Part shown: positions 8,151 to 16,047 of the stretch, piece after piece
How positions within the stretch are numbered: the stretch's first letter is position 1
How the letters are laid out: the number at the start of each line of letters is the position of its first letter
Source of the DNA: Rhodococcus globerulus NBRC 14531
GTDB taxonomy: Bacteria > Actinomycetota > Actinomycetes > Mycobacteriales > Mycobacteriaceae
Length of the DNA stretch: 64,000 bases
Assembly (NCBI RefSeq): GCF_001894805.1
Contig: NZ_BCWX01000001.1
Location: 496,001-560,000, forward strand
Reading direction: 5' to 3'
Translations under genes and position numbers: made by a program
Notes under the pieces: generated by a model
Seen by the model: the letters and a program-made list of their open reading frames with translations, nothing else
What the model was told of the DNA's origin: nothing
Database searches by the model: none

Positions 8151-9224
8151 CTAGGGAGTTGTTTCTGGTGCCTGTTCGGGATCGACGGGCTGCGGGTCGA
8201 CAGGCTGCGGGTCGACCGGTTCGGGATCGACAGGCTGCGGATCGACCGGTTCCGGATCAGTTGTGCCAGGGTCGACGGGATCGGTCTGTTCGCCGCCAAC
8301 GTCGTAGTCGTCCACGGCGGGGATCTCGGATGCGAGCGGTTCGACGCTCTCGTCTTCGGTCGGAACGTCGTCGAACTCGTCGACCAGAAGGGCGTCCTGG
8401 GTGGGAGCCTGATATCGCGGGGTCGGCGTGCGGTTCTGTGGGACGACGGCCACGGGCGCGGCAGTGGGGAATTGGATCGGAACCTCGCGAAGGGGCGCGG
8501 GATCGGTGGGCGGCGCTATTTCGGCATACGCCGGGACGGCGGCGTCACGAATTTCCGGCACCTGCGTTGTGGGGGCGTTACCGATCAACACCGCGAGCGC
8601 GCATGCCGCGGCAGTCAAGAGACCGGCGACGGCGGCTGCGAGGTAGACGGGCCGCCGACTCGGTGCGGCATCTGTGCTGAGGATGTCTTCCGTCTCCGGC
8701 GCCTGCTCGATGTCGGGGACGGAAGCACTCGCCGCGCGGGGAACAGCCAGAATCGCGGCTCCCCGTGCCGAGCGTTCACCCGTGGTGATGTCGGAATCGA
8801 GGTTGTAGGCGCCGAGGGTCGCGGAGTAGGGCGCAAGCTCGATGTAGTCGAGATCCATGCTGTCGAGCGCGGTTCGCAGCGTGTCCACAGATCGAGCCGA
8901 GAAGTTGGGAGGGATGGCGGCGACAACGCGCAGCGGCTGATCGGTGAGGCTGTGCACTTCCGTAACGAGGCAGTACAGCGCGGTTGCGACCAGTTCTTCA
9001 CCGCGCGTCCGCTGGGTGGGAGCCGCTTCGTTGTCGGTTGTGACTCGGTCGAGGAACCGTCGTACGCCCGGTGAATGTGTGTGGGCAGTACCCAGTGCGA
9101 TAGTTCCGTCCGGCGCGTGGTGCAGCACGGACTCGTGGTCGATGATCACCGGTTCGGCGTCGGGCACGGCGATCACCGCAGTGCAACGTGTGTTGCCGAC
9201 ATCAAGTCCGACTCCCCAGGTCAC
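8151..9224 (-). CDS. Membrane protein with a partial Hsp70/actin-type domain and DP-repeat tail
   Basis: Protein of 357 residues from a GTG start with a strong GAGGGGGGA ribosome site. Residues 1-150 match the first half of an Hsp70 nucleotide-binding domain (GLDVGNTRCTAVI corresponds to phosphate loop 1; AAIPPNFSARSVDTLRTAL corresponds to the next subdomain). The second phosphate loop, adenosine motif and substrate-binding domain are absent. One membrane segment spans about 193-214, and the tail ends in DPEPV/DPQPV repeats that would lie outside. Without the second lobe it probably cannot hydrolyse ATP in the normal way. It lies downstream of the IniR-like gene on the same strand (106-bp gap), and a fuller version of the protein is encoded at 11762-13390. 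Confidence 0.7.
   Translation of the reverse strand: MTWGVGLDVGNTRCTAVIAVPDAEPVIIDHESVLHHAPDGTIALGTAHTHSPGVRRFLDRVTTDNEAAPTQRTRGEELVATALYCLVTEVHSLTDQPLRVVAAIPPNFSARSVDTLRTALDSMDLDYIELAPYSATLGAYNLDSDITTGERSARGAAILAVPRAASASVPDIEQAPETEDILSTDAAPSRRPVYLAAAVAGLLTAAACALAVLIGNAPTTQVPEIRDAAVPAYAEIAPPTDPAPLREVPIQFPTAAPVAVVPQNRTPTPRYQAPTQDALLVDEFDDVPTEDESVEPLASEIPAVDDYDVGGEQTDPVDPGTTDPEPVDPQPVDPEPVDPQPVDPQPVDPEQAPETTP
8178..8258 (-). repeat. 15-bp coding repeat (DPxPV pentapeptides)
   Basis: Residues 323-349 of the half-Hsp70 protein are five DP(E/Q)PV units plus a final DP, from tandem 15-bp units such as GGGTCGACAGGCTGC. Such Pro/Asp-rich stalks are common wall-spanning spacers. Confidence 0.75.
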
Positions 9225-9330
9225 TGCGTCCCCCCTCAGTGGCTATCGCATCGCATCGCGCAACAAACATGCACTGGCTGTGGAAACTACCACTCGAAAG
9301 CTCGTTCGTGTCGGGAGGGTGAATGTTCAG

Positions 9331-11748
9331 CTAATTCCGGTTCTGGGTCGTGAGGCTGCGCAGGACTACCAGGAGTTCTGAACGGGACTGCGCTCCGACT
9401 TTCCGCTTGATGCGCGCGACATGATGTTCGACGGTTTTCGCGGAGATGTAGAGGCGCTCACCGATTTCGCGGTAGGTGAGCCCGAGTACGACAAGTTCGG
9501 AGATCTGGTGTTCGCGCTCGGTCAAGGGCGAGTCGGGGAGTGCGTTGGCATCTTCTCTCGAGGAACCAGGCTCAGGTGTGTTGACCCGAAAGGAGCGCGC
9601 GAGCTGAAGCAACGTTGTTGCGGACTTGGTGTCGGGTGCCCGAAGCGCGGCCTCTCCCGCAAGGCGCGCAGCGTCCCACGAGTGACCGATTCGATTCAGA
9701 GTTCTTGCAGCGGTCTCGATTTCGTCGCCGCTCACCGTTCCTTGAAGGACAAGCAGCCATTGGCGGCCGGCTTCGGCGAGACCTGCGGAATACGAGTGGA
9801 TCTTGGCTGATTCCGCGAGCGCACGCGCGTGCGGCAGCAGATCAGCCGGGGATTGTCCCAAAATCGCGGCCTGGACGCCGTACCAGTGAAACAGCGACGA
9901 CCACAGCGGCGGATCGCCGAGCAGCCGTAGCAGATCCTGAGCCTCGTCGATGAGATGGTCGACGTGTTCCGTATCGCCGAGACGAACTGCGGCCAGCCAC
10001 AATTCGCAGATCGGCAACAGATCGAGCAGATTGACGCTGCATTCGAAGAGGGTTCCCGACGCCCGAGACCACGTGCGACGCACGTCCTCGAGGTCACCGA
10101 ATCTCCGGGCGACACCCACTTCCAACGCTAGGAGAAACAATGTGTCGCGCTGGCCGAGGGTATCCGTGAGCGCTGATTCGGGGATGTCGGCGACGGGGTT
10201 TTCACTGCCGGCGAGCAGTGCTGCCCACGCGGCGAGAATCTGATGACGGGCCCACAGATGGCTGGACGTGTCGTGCGCCGGGGTTGCTTTCGCCAGAACG
10301 TCTCTAGCCCGATCATGTGCTCCGGTGTGCATGAGTGCAGTGGCGACGATGGCAGCAGGGGAGTCGGCCTGAAAGCGCGAAGCCCCAGGAGATCGAGGCA
10401 GTGTCAGCGCCCGGGACATCGTGTTGAGCGCAAGCGGAGGCGGTCCCGTCAGCGACTGCATGAGTCCACGGGCGAGCAGGCCGGTACCGGTACTGCCTGG
10501 CGATGGTGCGCCGCTGGTTCCGGCGAGCATCGCTGCGGCGTCGTCGATGCGGCCGGACGCGACGAGGAGGATCGCCCCGAATGCCGATTCCGCGTCTGCT
10601 CGCGCGGGGCCGAGCCACGCGTAGAGTTCTGCGCCGGAGGCGATTTGACCGCACACTGCGGATACCGCTGCTGAGATTCGCACTGCAACAGCTAGATCGG
10701 CGTCTTGTGCGCTCTGATCGCCGAGTATCGAATCTGTCAGGCTGACAGCGGTATCGAGGTCGCCGCGCGAGGCCGCGCACTCCGCGTGGTGCAGCATGGT
10801 TTCGGCAGAAGGGGATTCGATCACCGCAGCGCGCTGGTACAGATCGGCGGCCGTAGCGGAGGTGGCGCGCTTGGCGTGCTCGTAGAAGTGGTGTGCGATC
10901 CCCGGGTGACGTACTCCTGCATCAAAAAGTCGCACAGCGGTGTCGATATCGAGAACGCCCGCTTCGATGCGCCGGTCCAGTATTCGATCCAATGTCGCGC
11001 GCTCGGAGCCGACTCCGAGAGGATGCGCCAGTGATTCGACGATCGCGGGGGATTGCGCAGCAAACAGTCCCGTTCCCAGCGCGCGATCGAATGCGTCGCT
11101 CGGACCGCCGAGTTCCAGTTCGTCGGGCGCGAGATTGTGCACGATACTCGAGATGTGCAGAATCTCGCGTTGCCAGGCATCGAGCGCACCCACGGTGCGG
11201 GCGAAGTACCCCCGAAGTGCATCGTCGACGGTCTGACGCCCCCGAACCGGCGACCGAAGGGCCGCGTCGAGGGCACCGAAATGTCCACCCGACAAGAACT
11301 CGAGATCGCTGGCTTCGTCCGGCGCGAGTGAATGCCCGTACCCGTTCGCGAGTGCCTGAATATCCGAGCAGCGCAAGCGGTCCAGGTGGAGTACCGAACC
11401 TGACGCGGAGAAGTCGGCCGCAGTGTCGGCCAGACGCGGATCGACCATGTCCGTCGCCACGACGGCTGAGATGTTGGGGCGTCGCAGCGTTTCGAGGACC
11501 TTCGCAAGCTCGGCCGCGTCGAGGTCCAGCGCGTTGTCGATCAAGAGAACGGTATCGGGCCCACGGTCGTCTCCGGTGAAATCGGCTGTCACGACGACGG
11601 CTTCGCGGCCGATCAAGCGTCGGTGCACCGCTGCGACAAGCTGTGGCCGAGCACTTGCACCGGAACCGGTGACAAACAACCTCAGCGGTTCGGCCTCCAG
11701 GTCGATAGTGCTCAGAAGGTCACGGATATAAGGAGATTCACTGTTCAC
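9331..11748 (-). CDS. iniR: Large LuxR/MalT-like transcriptional regulator, IniR (Rv0339c) type
   Basis: Protein of 805 residues. The N-terminal NTPase-like region has a degenerate P-loop (GSGASARPQLVAAV, with no GKS/T) and a weak Walker B (VLLIDNALDL). A long helical-repeat middle follows, and a LuxR-type HTH lies at about 735-795 (LTEREHQISELVVLGLTYRE and SAKTVEHHVARIKRKVG). Size and order match the MalT/LAL class. Position between the reductase and iniBAC matches Rv0339c, the regulator called IniR in mycobacteria; that assignment is by recall of synteny and class. It starts at a GTG 13 bases after the membrane Hsp70-like gene, so the two form one transcript. The lost Walker A suggests ligand sensing without ATP hydrolysis. 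Confidence 0.8.
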   Translation of the reverse strand: MNSESPYIRDLLSTIDLEAEPLRLFVTGSGASARPQLVAAVHRRLIGREAVVVTADFTGDDRGPDTVLLIDNALDLDAAELAKVLETLRRPNISAVVATDMVDPRLADTAADFSASGSVLHLDRLRCSDIQALANGYGHSLAPDEASDLEFLSGGHFGALDAALRSPVRGRQTVDDALRGYFARTVGALDAWQREILHISSIVHNLAPDELELGGPSDAFDRALGTGLFAAQSPAIVESLAHPLGVGSERATLDRILDRRIEAGVLDIDTAVRLFDAGVRHPGIAHHFYEHAKRATSATAADLYQRAAVIESPSAETMLHHAECAASRGDLDTAVSLTDSILGDQSAQDADLAVAVRISAAVSAVCGQIASGAELYAWLGPARADAESAFGAILLVASGRIDDAAAMLAGTSGAPSPGSTGTGLLARGLMQSLTGPPPLALNTMSRALTLPRSPGASRFQADSPAAIVATALMHTGAHDRARDVLAKATPAHDTSSHLWARHQILAAWAALLAGSENPVADIPESALTDTLGQRDTLFLLALEVGVARRFGDLEDVRRTWSRASGTLFECSVNLLDLLPICELWLAAVRLGDTEHVDHLIDEAQDLLRLLGDPPLWSSLFHWYGVQAAILGQSPADLLPHARALAESAKIHSYSAGLAEAGRQWLLVLQGTVSGDEIETAARTLNRIGHSWDAARLAGEAALRAPDTKSATTLLQLARSFRVNTPEPGSSREDANALPDSPLTEREHQISELVVLGLTYREIGERLYISAKTVEHHVARIKRKVGAQSRSELLVVLRSLTTQNRN

Positions 11749-11761
11749 GACGCAGCCTCGG

Positions 11762-13390
11762 CTATCCGACGGGGAAGCGTGGGATGGCCGTTGGCAGTGT
11801 CAGTTGGTCCGGGAATTGCGGCGCGACAACAACGGGAAGCTCCGGAACCTCGAACGCCGGGACCTGTGGAATCTGAAATGGCGAACCGGAGTCGACGTTC
11901 TGCTGGGCGGTCGTGGGATCGGAGTTCGGCTGCGCGGCAGCAGGTGGGTCTGTGGCTACTGGTGCGGCGGGCGCACCCGTTCCGGCAGCCCCCGTCGTCG
12001 CGACGCCCACAGATCGGGTGCCGGGGGCGGGCGACCCGGTGACGGCGACGGCCACGCCCGTCGATGGCGCGGCGTCGGCCACCGGTTCGGAGCCCGATGG
12101 CGCGCTCGGGTTGGACACTGTTGCGGAAGTAGGGGATTCGATACTCGGGTCGGCGGAACTCGAAGCGGGTTTGATCTTGTCCACGGCGGTACCGATTCCG
12201 AGTCCACCAGCCGCGAGGATCGCACACGCGCCGACGACAGCTGCGACGATGCCTACTCGGGACGAGCGCCGCGCCGCCGATGTGGCCTCGGGGTCCGAAG
12301 TAACAACAATCGGTGTCGAGAATGCCGGAACGGGAATCGGTTTCGGCTGCGAATGTTCGACGGCAGTAGCGGTATTTCCTATTGCGGTTGCGCGAGTCGC
12401 AGCTCCGGCCGCCGCGCAGGATCGTGGATCCGGTGCGGCGATCATCGGTACTCGGAGTTCGGACGACAACAGTTCCGCGACCAGCGGGATGGACGAGCTA
12501 CCGCCCGCGAGAACAACATGACTGACGTCGTTCGACTCGACACCGGCTGATCGCATCGCCTCGTATACCAAGGCAACCGATCGTGTGATCGCGGGACGGA
12601 GTAGGTCTTCGAGTTCAGACCGGACAAGCCGTAGGTTGTGGGAGCCGCCGGGAAGATCAACGTGGACAACCGTTTCGGTATCGAAAGACAGTGTCTCTTT
12701 GGCCTCGCGAGCGTGGCCACGCAGCGCTGTCAACGCGTCGAGCGTTTCCGGCATGGACGTGTCGATGTGTGTATCGCGGTCGAATTCAGCGAGCAGATGC
12801 ATCGTGACAAGATGATCGAAGTCGTCTCCGCCGATATCGTCGGAGTGCAGGGGCTTGCCGACGATCGTGGTATTCCCACCAGTGGTGGTCACGACAGTGA
12901 CGTCGAGCGATCGGGCACCCAGATCGAAGACAACGGTGAGCCCTTCCGAATCGGGGTGACCGGAGGTGCGCAACCAGTCCACCACGGCGATCGGCTCCGC
13001 GACCAGCGTCGTATTTACCGCGGTGGCGTCGTGAATCATTCTGGTAGACAGGGCGTTTTCCAATGTCGAAACCGCGTGACGGCTCCACCAGGCGGGATGG
13101 GCGATGACAACGTGGCTCGGCTGGTCGTGATCAGCAAGAGCGTCGCGCATCAGCGTCGTAATCGCTACCGCGGTGAGGTCCTCGCCGCGATGTGGGGTCC
13201 CGTCGGCGGAGAACAGCGGAACCGGGTCACCCACGCGTTCCACGAAATCGGTGAAGACGCTGCTCGGATCCAGTTGAACGACACTGTCACTCCGCACGGT
13301 ACGTCGGGAGCTTGCGGGGGCGTCGTCGAGTTTGTCGACGACGGCCACCAGAGTTGTCGAGCCGATACCGATGCCGAGCCCTGCCTCCAT
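11762..13390 (-). CDS. Membrane-anchored Hsp70-like protein without substrate-binding domain
   Basis: Protein of 542 residues. Residues 1-340 form a full Hsp70-type ATPase: GIGIGSTTLVAVV (phosphate 1), VFDLGARSLDVTVV (phosphate 2) and VVLAGGSSSIPLV (adenosine motif). A single membrane helix at about 379-401 follows, then 140 residues rich in Ala, Pro, Ser and Thr. The peptide-binding domain of DnaK is missing. The topology suggests a cytoplasmic ATPase coupled through the membrane to a wall-facing tail. The ATG at 13390 has GAGGAG upstream, whereas the longer open frame to 13726 would run into the iniB promoter. It is divergent from iniB and co-transcribed with iniR, so a role in iniBAC control or envelope sensing is inferred. 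Confidence 0.8.
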   Translation of the reverse strand: MEAGLGIGIGSTTLVAVVDKLDDAPASSRRTVRSDSVVQLDPSSVFTDFVERVGDPVPLFSADGTPHRGEDLTAVAITTLMRDALADHDQPSHVVIAHPAWWSRHAVSTLENALSTRMIHDATAVNTTLVAEPIAVVDWLRTSGHPDSEGLTVVFDLGARSLDVTVVTTTGGNTTIVGKPLHSDDIGGDDFDHLVTMHLLAEFDRDTHIDTSMPETLDALTALRGHAREAKETLSFDTETVVHVDLPGGSHNLRLVRSELEDLLRPAITRSVALVYEAMRSAGVESNDVSHVVLAGGSSSIPLVAELLSSELRVPMIAAPDPRSCAAAGAATRATAIGNTATAVEHSQPKPIPVPAFSTPIVVTSDPEATSAARRSSRVGIVAAVVGACAILAAGGLGIGTAVDKIKPASSSADPSIESPTSATVSNPSAPSGSEPVADAAPSTGVAVAVTGSPAPGTRSVGVATTGAAGTGAPAAPVATDPPAAAQPNSDPTTAQQNVDSGSPFQIPQVPAFEVPELPVVVAPQFPDQLTLPTAIPRFPVG

Positions 13391-13497
13391 GAAAGTGAAC
13401 TCCTCGGTAGTGGATGGTCGAACGCCCGTCGCAGTTGTCTGCAATGTCGGGATGAAGGACGGGTTTGTTACTCCCCGGAGGCTCCTCGATGCGAAGT

Positions 13498-13588
13498 AGG
13501 GGAGCGATCCCCTATCGGGGGCAAATCCCCTAACGCCGATACCGGGGGATTCTCCCTGCGATCTGGAGCAGGAGTGGGGGCGTTCCCC
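13498..13588. promoter_or_regulatory. Array of four GGGG/CCCC palindromes, candidate IniR operator
   Basis: Four dyads lie in the 307-bp divergent gap. They are AGGGG-N6-CCCCT (13498-13513), GGGGG-N5-CCCCT (13517-13531), GGGGG-N5-CCCT (13544-13557) and GGGGG-N4-CCCC (13576-13588). The half-sites (GGGGAGCGAT, GGGGGATTCT) resemble the GGGGA(T/G)GAGG box of MalT, the class to which the adjacent regulator belongs. They sit 110-200 bases upstream of the iniB start and could serve both directions. Confidence 0.6.
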
Positions 13589-13697
13589 GTTGGGGTCGGC
13601 GCTCGATCGACTTAGCGTTGACGGCAGTCGATTCGCATGCAGCGAAGCACCATCCGCTCGAACCGCGATATTCACCAAGATTCTAGGAGAACCCATC

Positions 13698-15941
13698 ATG
13701 GCTACCAATGCCGTACTCGAATTCATTCTCGGTCTGTTGCGTGACGACGAGGCCGCCGCTCAGTACTGCGCAAATCCCGTCGCAGCACTCAATGCAGCCG
13801 GCCTGTGCGAGGTGAGTCCTGCCGACATCGTCGCCGTTGCACCTCTTGTTGCCGAGTCCGGACTTTTTGCCGGAGCGGGCGCTGACCTGTCCGCGATCGT
13901 CAACGCCGGAACCCAGGCGGCCGGAGCACTCGGTGGCACGCTGGGTGGCGGATTGGGTGCTGGCCTCGGTTTGGGAGGCAGCGTCGGTCTCGGCGCGGGA
14001 GCCGGATTGGGTCTCGGCGGCGCGCTTGGTGGTGAGTTCGGTGGTGGCATAGACGTCGCCGGTGATTTTGCCGCGGCACTGAGCGCTGCCCTCGCTATCG
14101 GTGGCGACATCAGTGCGCAGCTCGGAGCCGCTTTTGGTGGCGTCATCGAAGCTGGTCTCGGGCTTGGCTCGGCTGTTGATCTGGAGGGCGTTCTCGATAT
14201 CGGAGCACAGCTCAGTGCGGCTCTGAGTGGGGCGCTGGGTGTGGGCGGTTCCCTCACCGCTGAGTTGGGTGCGGCCCTGGATGCTGCGATTGCAGCGGCC
14301 GGTGGGCTGGACCTGGCGGCCGGGCTTTCCGGAGCGTTGGCGCCGGTGTTCGCGGTCGGTGGGGATATCGGTGCGGGCCTCGGTCTTGCGCTCGGTGGGG
14401 TGCTCGACGGCGCCGCTAGCCTCGACGGACTCCTCGCTCTCGGCGGTGGGTTGGGTGCCGGCCTGTCAGGCGCACTCGAATCGGCGTTGGCACTCGGTGG
14501 TGGCATCGACGTCGCCGGTGATCTTGCCGGTGCTCTGGGCGCGGCGCTCGGATTCGGTGGGGACATCAGCTCGCAGCTCGGAGCTGCTTTTGGCGGAGTC
14601 CTCGAAGCTGGTCTCGGTCTCGGTTCCGTGGTTGATCTGGGGGGAGCTCTCGACGTCGGAGCTCAGCTCAGTGCGGCTCTGAGTGGGGCACTCGGAGTGG
14701 GTGGCTCTCTGACGACCGAGTTGGGTGCGGCTCTGGACGCTGCGATCGCCGCGGCCGGTGGACTGGACTTGGCGGCCGGGCTTTCCGGAGCATTGGCACC
14801 GGTGTTCGCGGTCGGTGGGGATATCGGTGCGGACCTCGGTCTGGCGCTCGGCGGAGTGCTCGACGGCGCCGGGAGCCTCGACGGGCTTCTCGCACTCGGC
14901 GGCGGATTGGGCGCAGAGCTGTCGGGCGCACTGGAATCGGCGTTGGCACTGGGCGGCGGAATCGATCTCGGCGGCGATCTGAGCGCTGCCTTGTCCACTG
15001 CACTCGCGGCCGGCGGATCGATCGGCACCGACCTCGGAGCGTCTCTCGGCGGCACTCTCGGAGCATTGACGGACGTCAGCGCACTGACCGGGCTGGCCGG
15101 CGATCTTGATCTCGGCGCCGTACTCAGCGGGGCGCTGACAAGCGCACTGGGAGTGGGCGGCAGTCTCGACACCGGGGTGGAAGCTGCATTGGCAGGCGCT
15201 CTGGATTCAGCTCTGGCTCTCGGCGGCGGACTCGACCTCGACGCCGTACTTGGCGGAAGCGCGGATCTCGGAACCGAGCTTTCCACGGTGCTGTCCGGTG
15301 CTCTGGGCGGTGGAGGATCGGTCGGAGCAGACCTCGGCGGCGCACTCGGCGGCGTGTTGAACGGATCCACAGGCTCGGCAATCGGCGGCGACGCCGTCGC
15401 AGGGCTTGGTGCGTCGTTGGATGCAGCACTGAACGCCGGCGGATTCGATACCGGTTCGATCGGCGCAACCCTGCCCAGCCTCGACCTGGGGGCCGTGAAC
15501 CTCGGTTCCGTCAGCGCGGATCTGCCGGAACTCGATCTCGGCAGCTTCTCGGCCGAGGGGCTGGATATCGGCGGGGTCAGTGCGGGCCTGAACTCGACGG
15601 TTGGCGGCGTGCTTGACGCAGGTGCCGGTCTCGATGCAACAGCCGGCCTCGACGCGGTCACTGACGCGGCGACGCAGATCGGTGGCTCGCTCGAGGGCGC
15701 ACTTGGCGGTTCAGGCGCACTCGGTGGATCGTTCGATGGCGGTCTGGGCGGTTCATTCGACGGCGGTCTTGGTAGCTCGACCAACCCCTGGTCGTCGATC
15801 GACGCCAGCGACGTATTCGGGACCGGATCAAGCGGATCGCTGGCTGCTGATTCCTCGGAGTCGTTGTTCGCGCCGGACTCGGTTGCCGACGTTGTCGAGC
15901 AGGTCGATCCGCTGGCAGTACTCGACAACCTGCACCCCTGA
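13698..15941 (+). CDS. iniB: IniB-like glycine/alanine-rich repeat protein
   Basis: Protein of 747 residues. Residues 1-55 are the conserved IniB N-terminal domain (LEFILGLLRDDEAAAQYC, NPVAALNAAGLC). The rest is an Ala/Gly/Leu/Asp repeat protein lacking Lys and Arg over long stretches. It contains two near-identical 152-residue units and ends in a degenerate C-terminus (VDPLAVLDNL). AGGAGA lies seven bases before the ATG at 13698, and the frame upstream is not conserved. In mycobacteria iniB leads the iniBAC operon induced by cell-wall inhibitors, and its biochemical role is unknown. Mycobacterial IniB is shorter, about 480 residues, so this one is expanded. No signal peptide is visible. Confidence 0.88.
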   Translation: MATNAVLEFILGLLRDDEAAAQYCANPVAALNAAGLCEVSPADIVAVAPLVAESGLFAGAGADLSAIVNAGTQAAGALGGTLGGGLGAGLGLGGSVGLGAGAGLGLGGALGGEFGGGIDVAGDFAAALSAALAIGGDISAQLGAAFGGVIEAGLGLGSAVDLEGVLDIGAQLSAALSGALGVGGSLTAELGAALDAAIAAAGGLDLAAGLSGALAPVFAVGGDIGAGLGLALGGVLDGAASLDGLLALGGGLGAGLSGALESALALGGGIDVAGDLAGALGAALGFGGDISSQLGAAFGGVLEAGLGLGSVVDLGGALDVGAQLSAALSGALGVGGSLTTELGAALDAAIAAAGGLDLAAGLSGALAPVFAVGGDIGADLGLALGGVLDGAGSLDGLLALGGGLGAELSGALESALALGGGIDLGGDLSAALSTALAAGGSIGTDLGASLGGTLGALTDVSALTGLAGDLDLGAVLSGALTSALGVGGSLDTGVEAALAGALDSALALGGGLDLDAVLGGSADLGTELSTVLSGALGGGGSVGADLGGALGGVLNGSTGSAIGGDAVAGLGASLDAALNAGGFDTGSIGATLPSLDLGAVNLGSVSADLPELDLGSFSAEGLDIGGVSAGLNSTVGGVLDAGAGLDATAGLDAVTDAATQIGGSLEGALGGSGALGGSFDGGLGGSFDGGLGSSTNPWSSIDASDVFGTGSSGSLAADSSESLFAPDSVADVVEQVDPLAVLDNLHP
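14043..14954 (+). repeat. Two tandem 456-bp units inside iniB
   Basis: Unit 1 (14043-14498) and unit 2 (14499-14954) both begin GGTGGCAT.GACGTCGCCGG and are exactly 456 bp (152 codons) apart. The next element begins in phase at 14955. Long stretches, such as those around 14330 and 14786, are almost identical at the DNA level, which points to recent duplication or gene conversion. Confidence 0.85.
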
Positions 15942-15972
15942 GTCAGCGGGTAGGGAAACGGACTGATGTAAC

Positions 15973-16013
15973 AATTCCGGCCCTGTGTGCGCTAAGCGTG
16001 CAGGGCCGGAATT
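15973..16013 (+). terminator. Perfect 13-bp stem-loop between iniB and iniA
   Basis: AATTCCGGCCCTG (15973-15985) pairs perfectly with CAGGGCCGGAATT (16001-16013) across a 15-base loop. No U-run follows. It lies 31 bases after the iniB stop and 34 bases before the iniA start, so it may partly terminate or act as an mRNA stabiliser or processing site. Confidence 0.75.
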
Positions 16014-16047
16014 GCCGAATCGGAAGAACTGCGAGTCGACGGAACAC

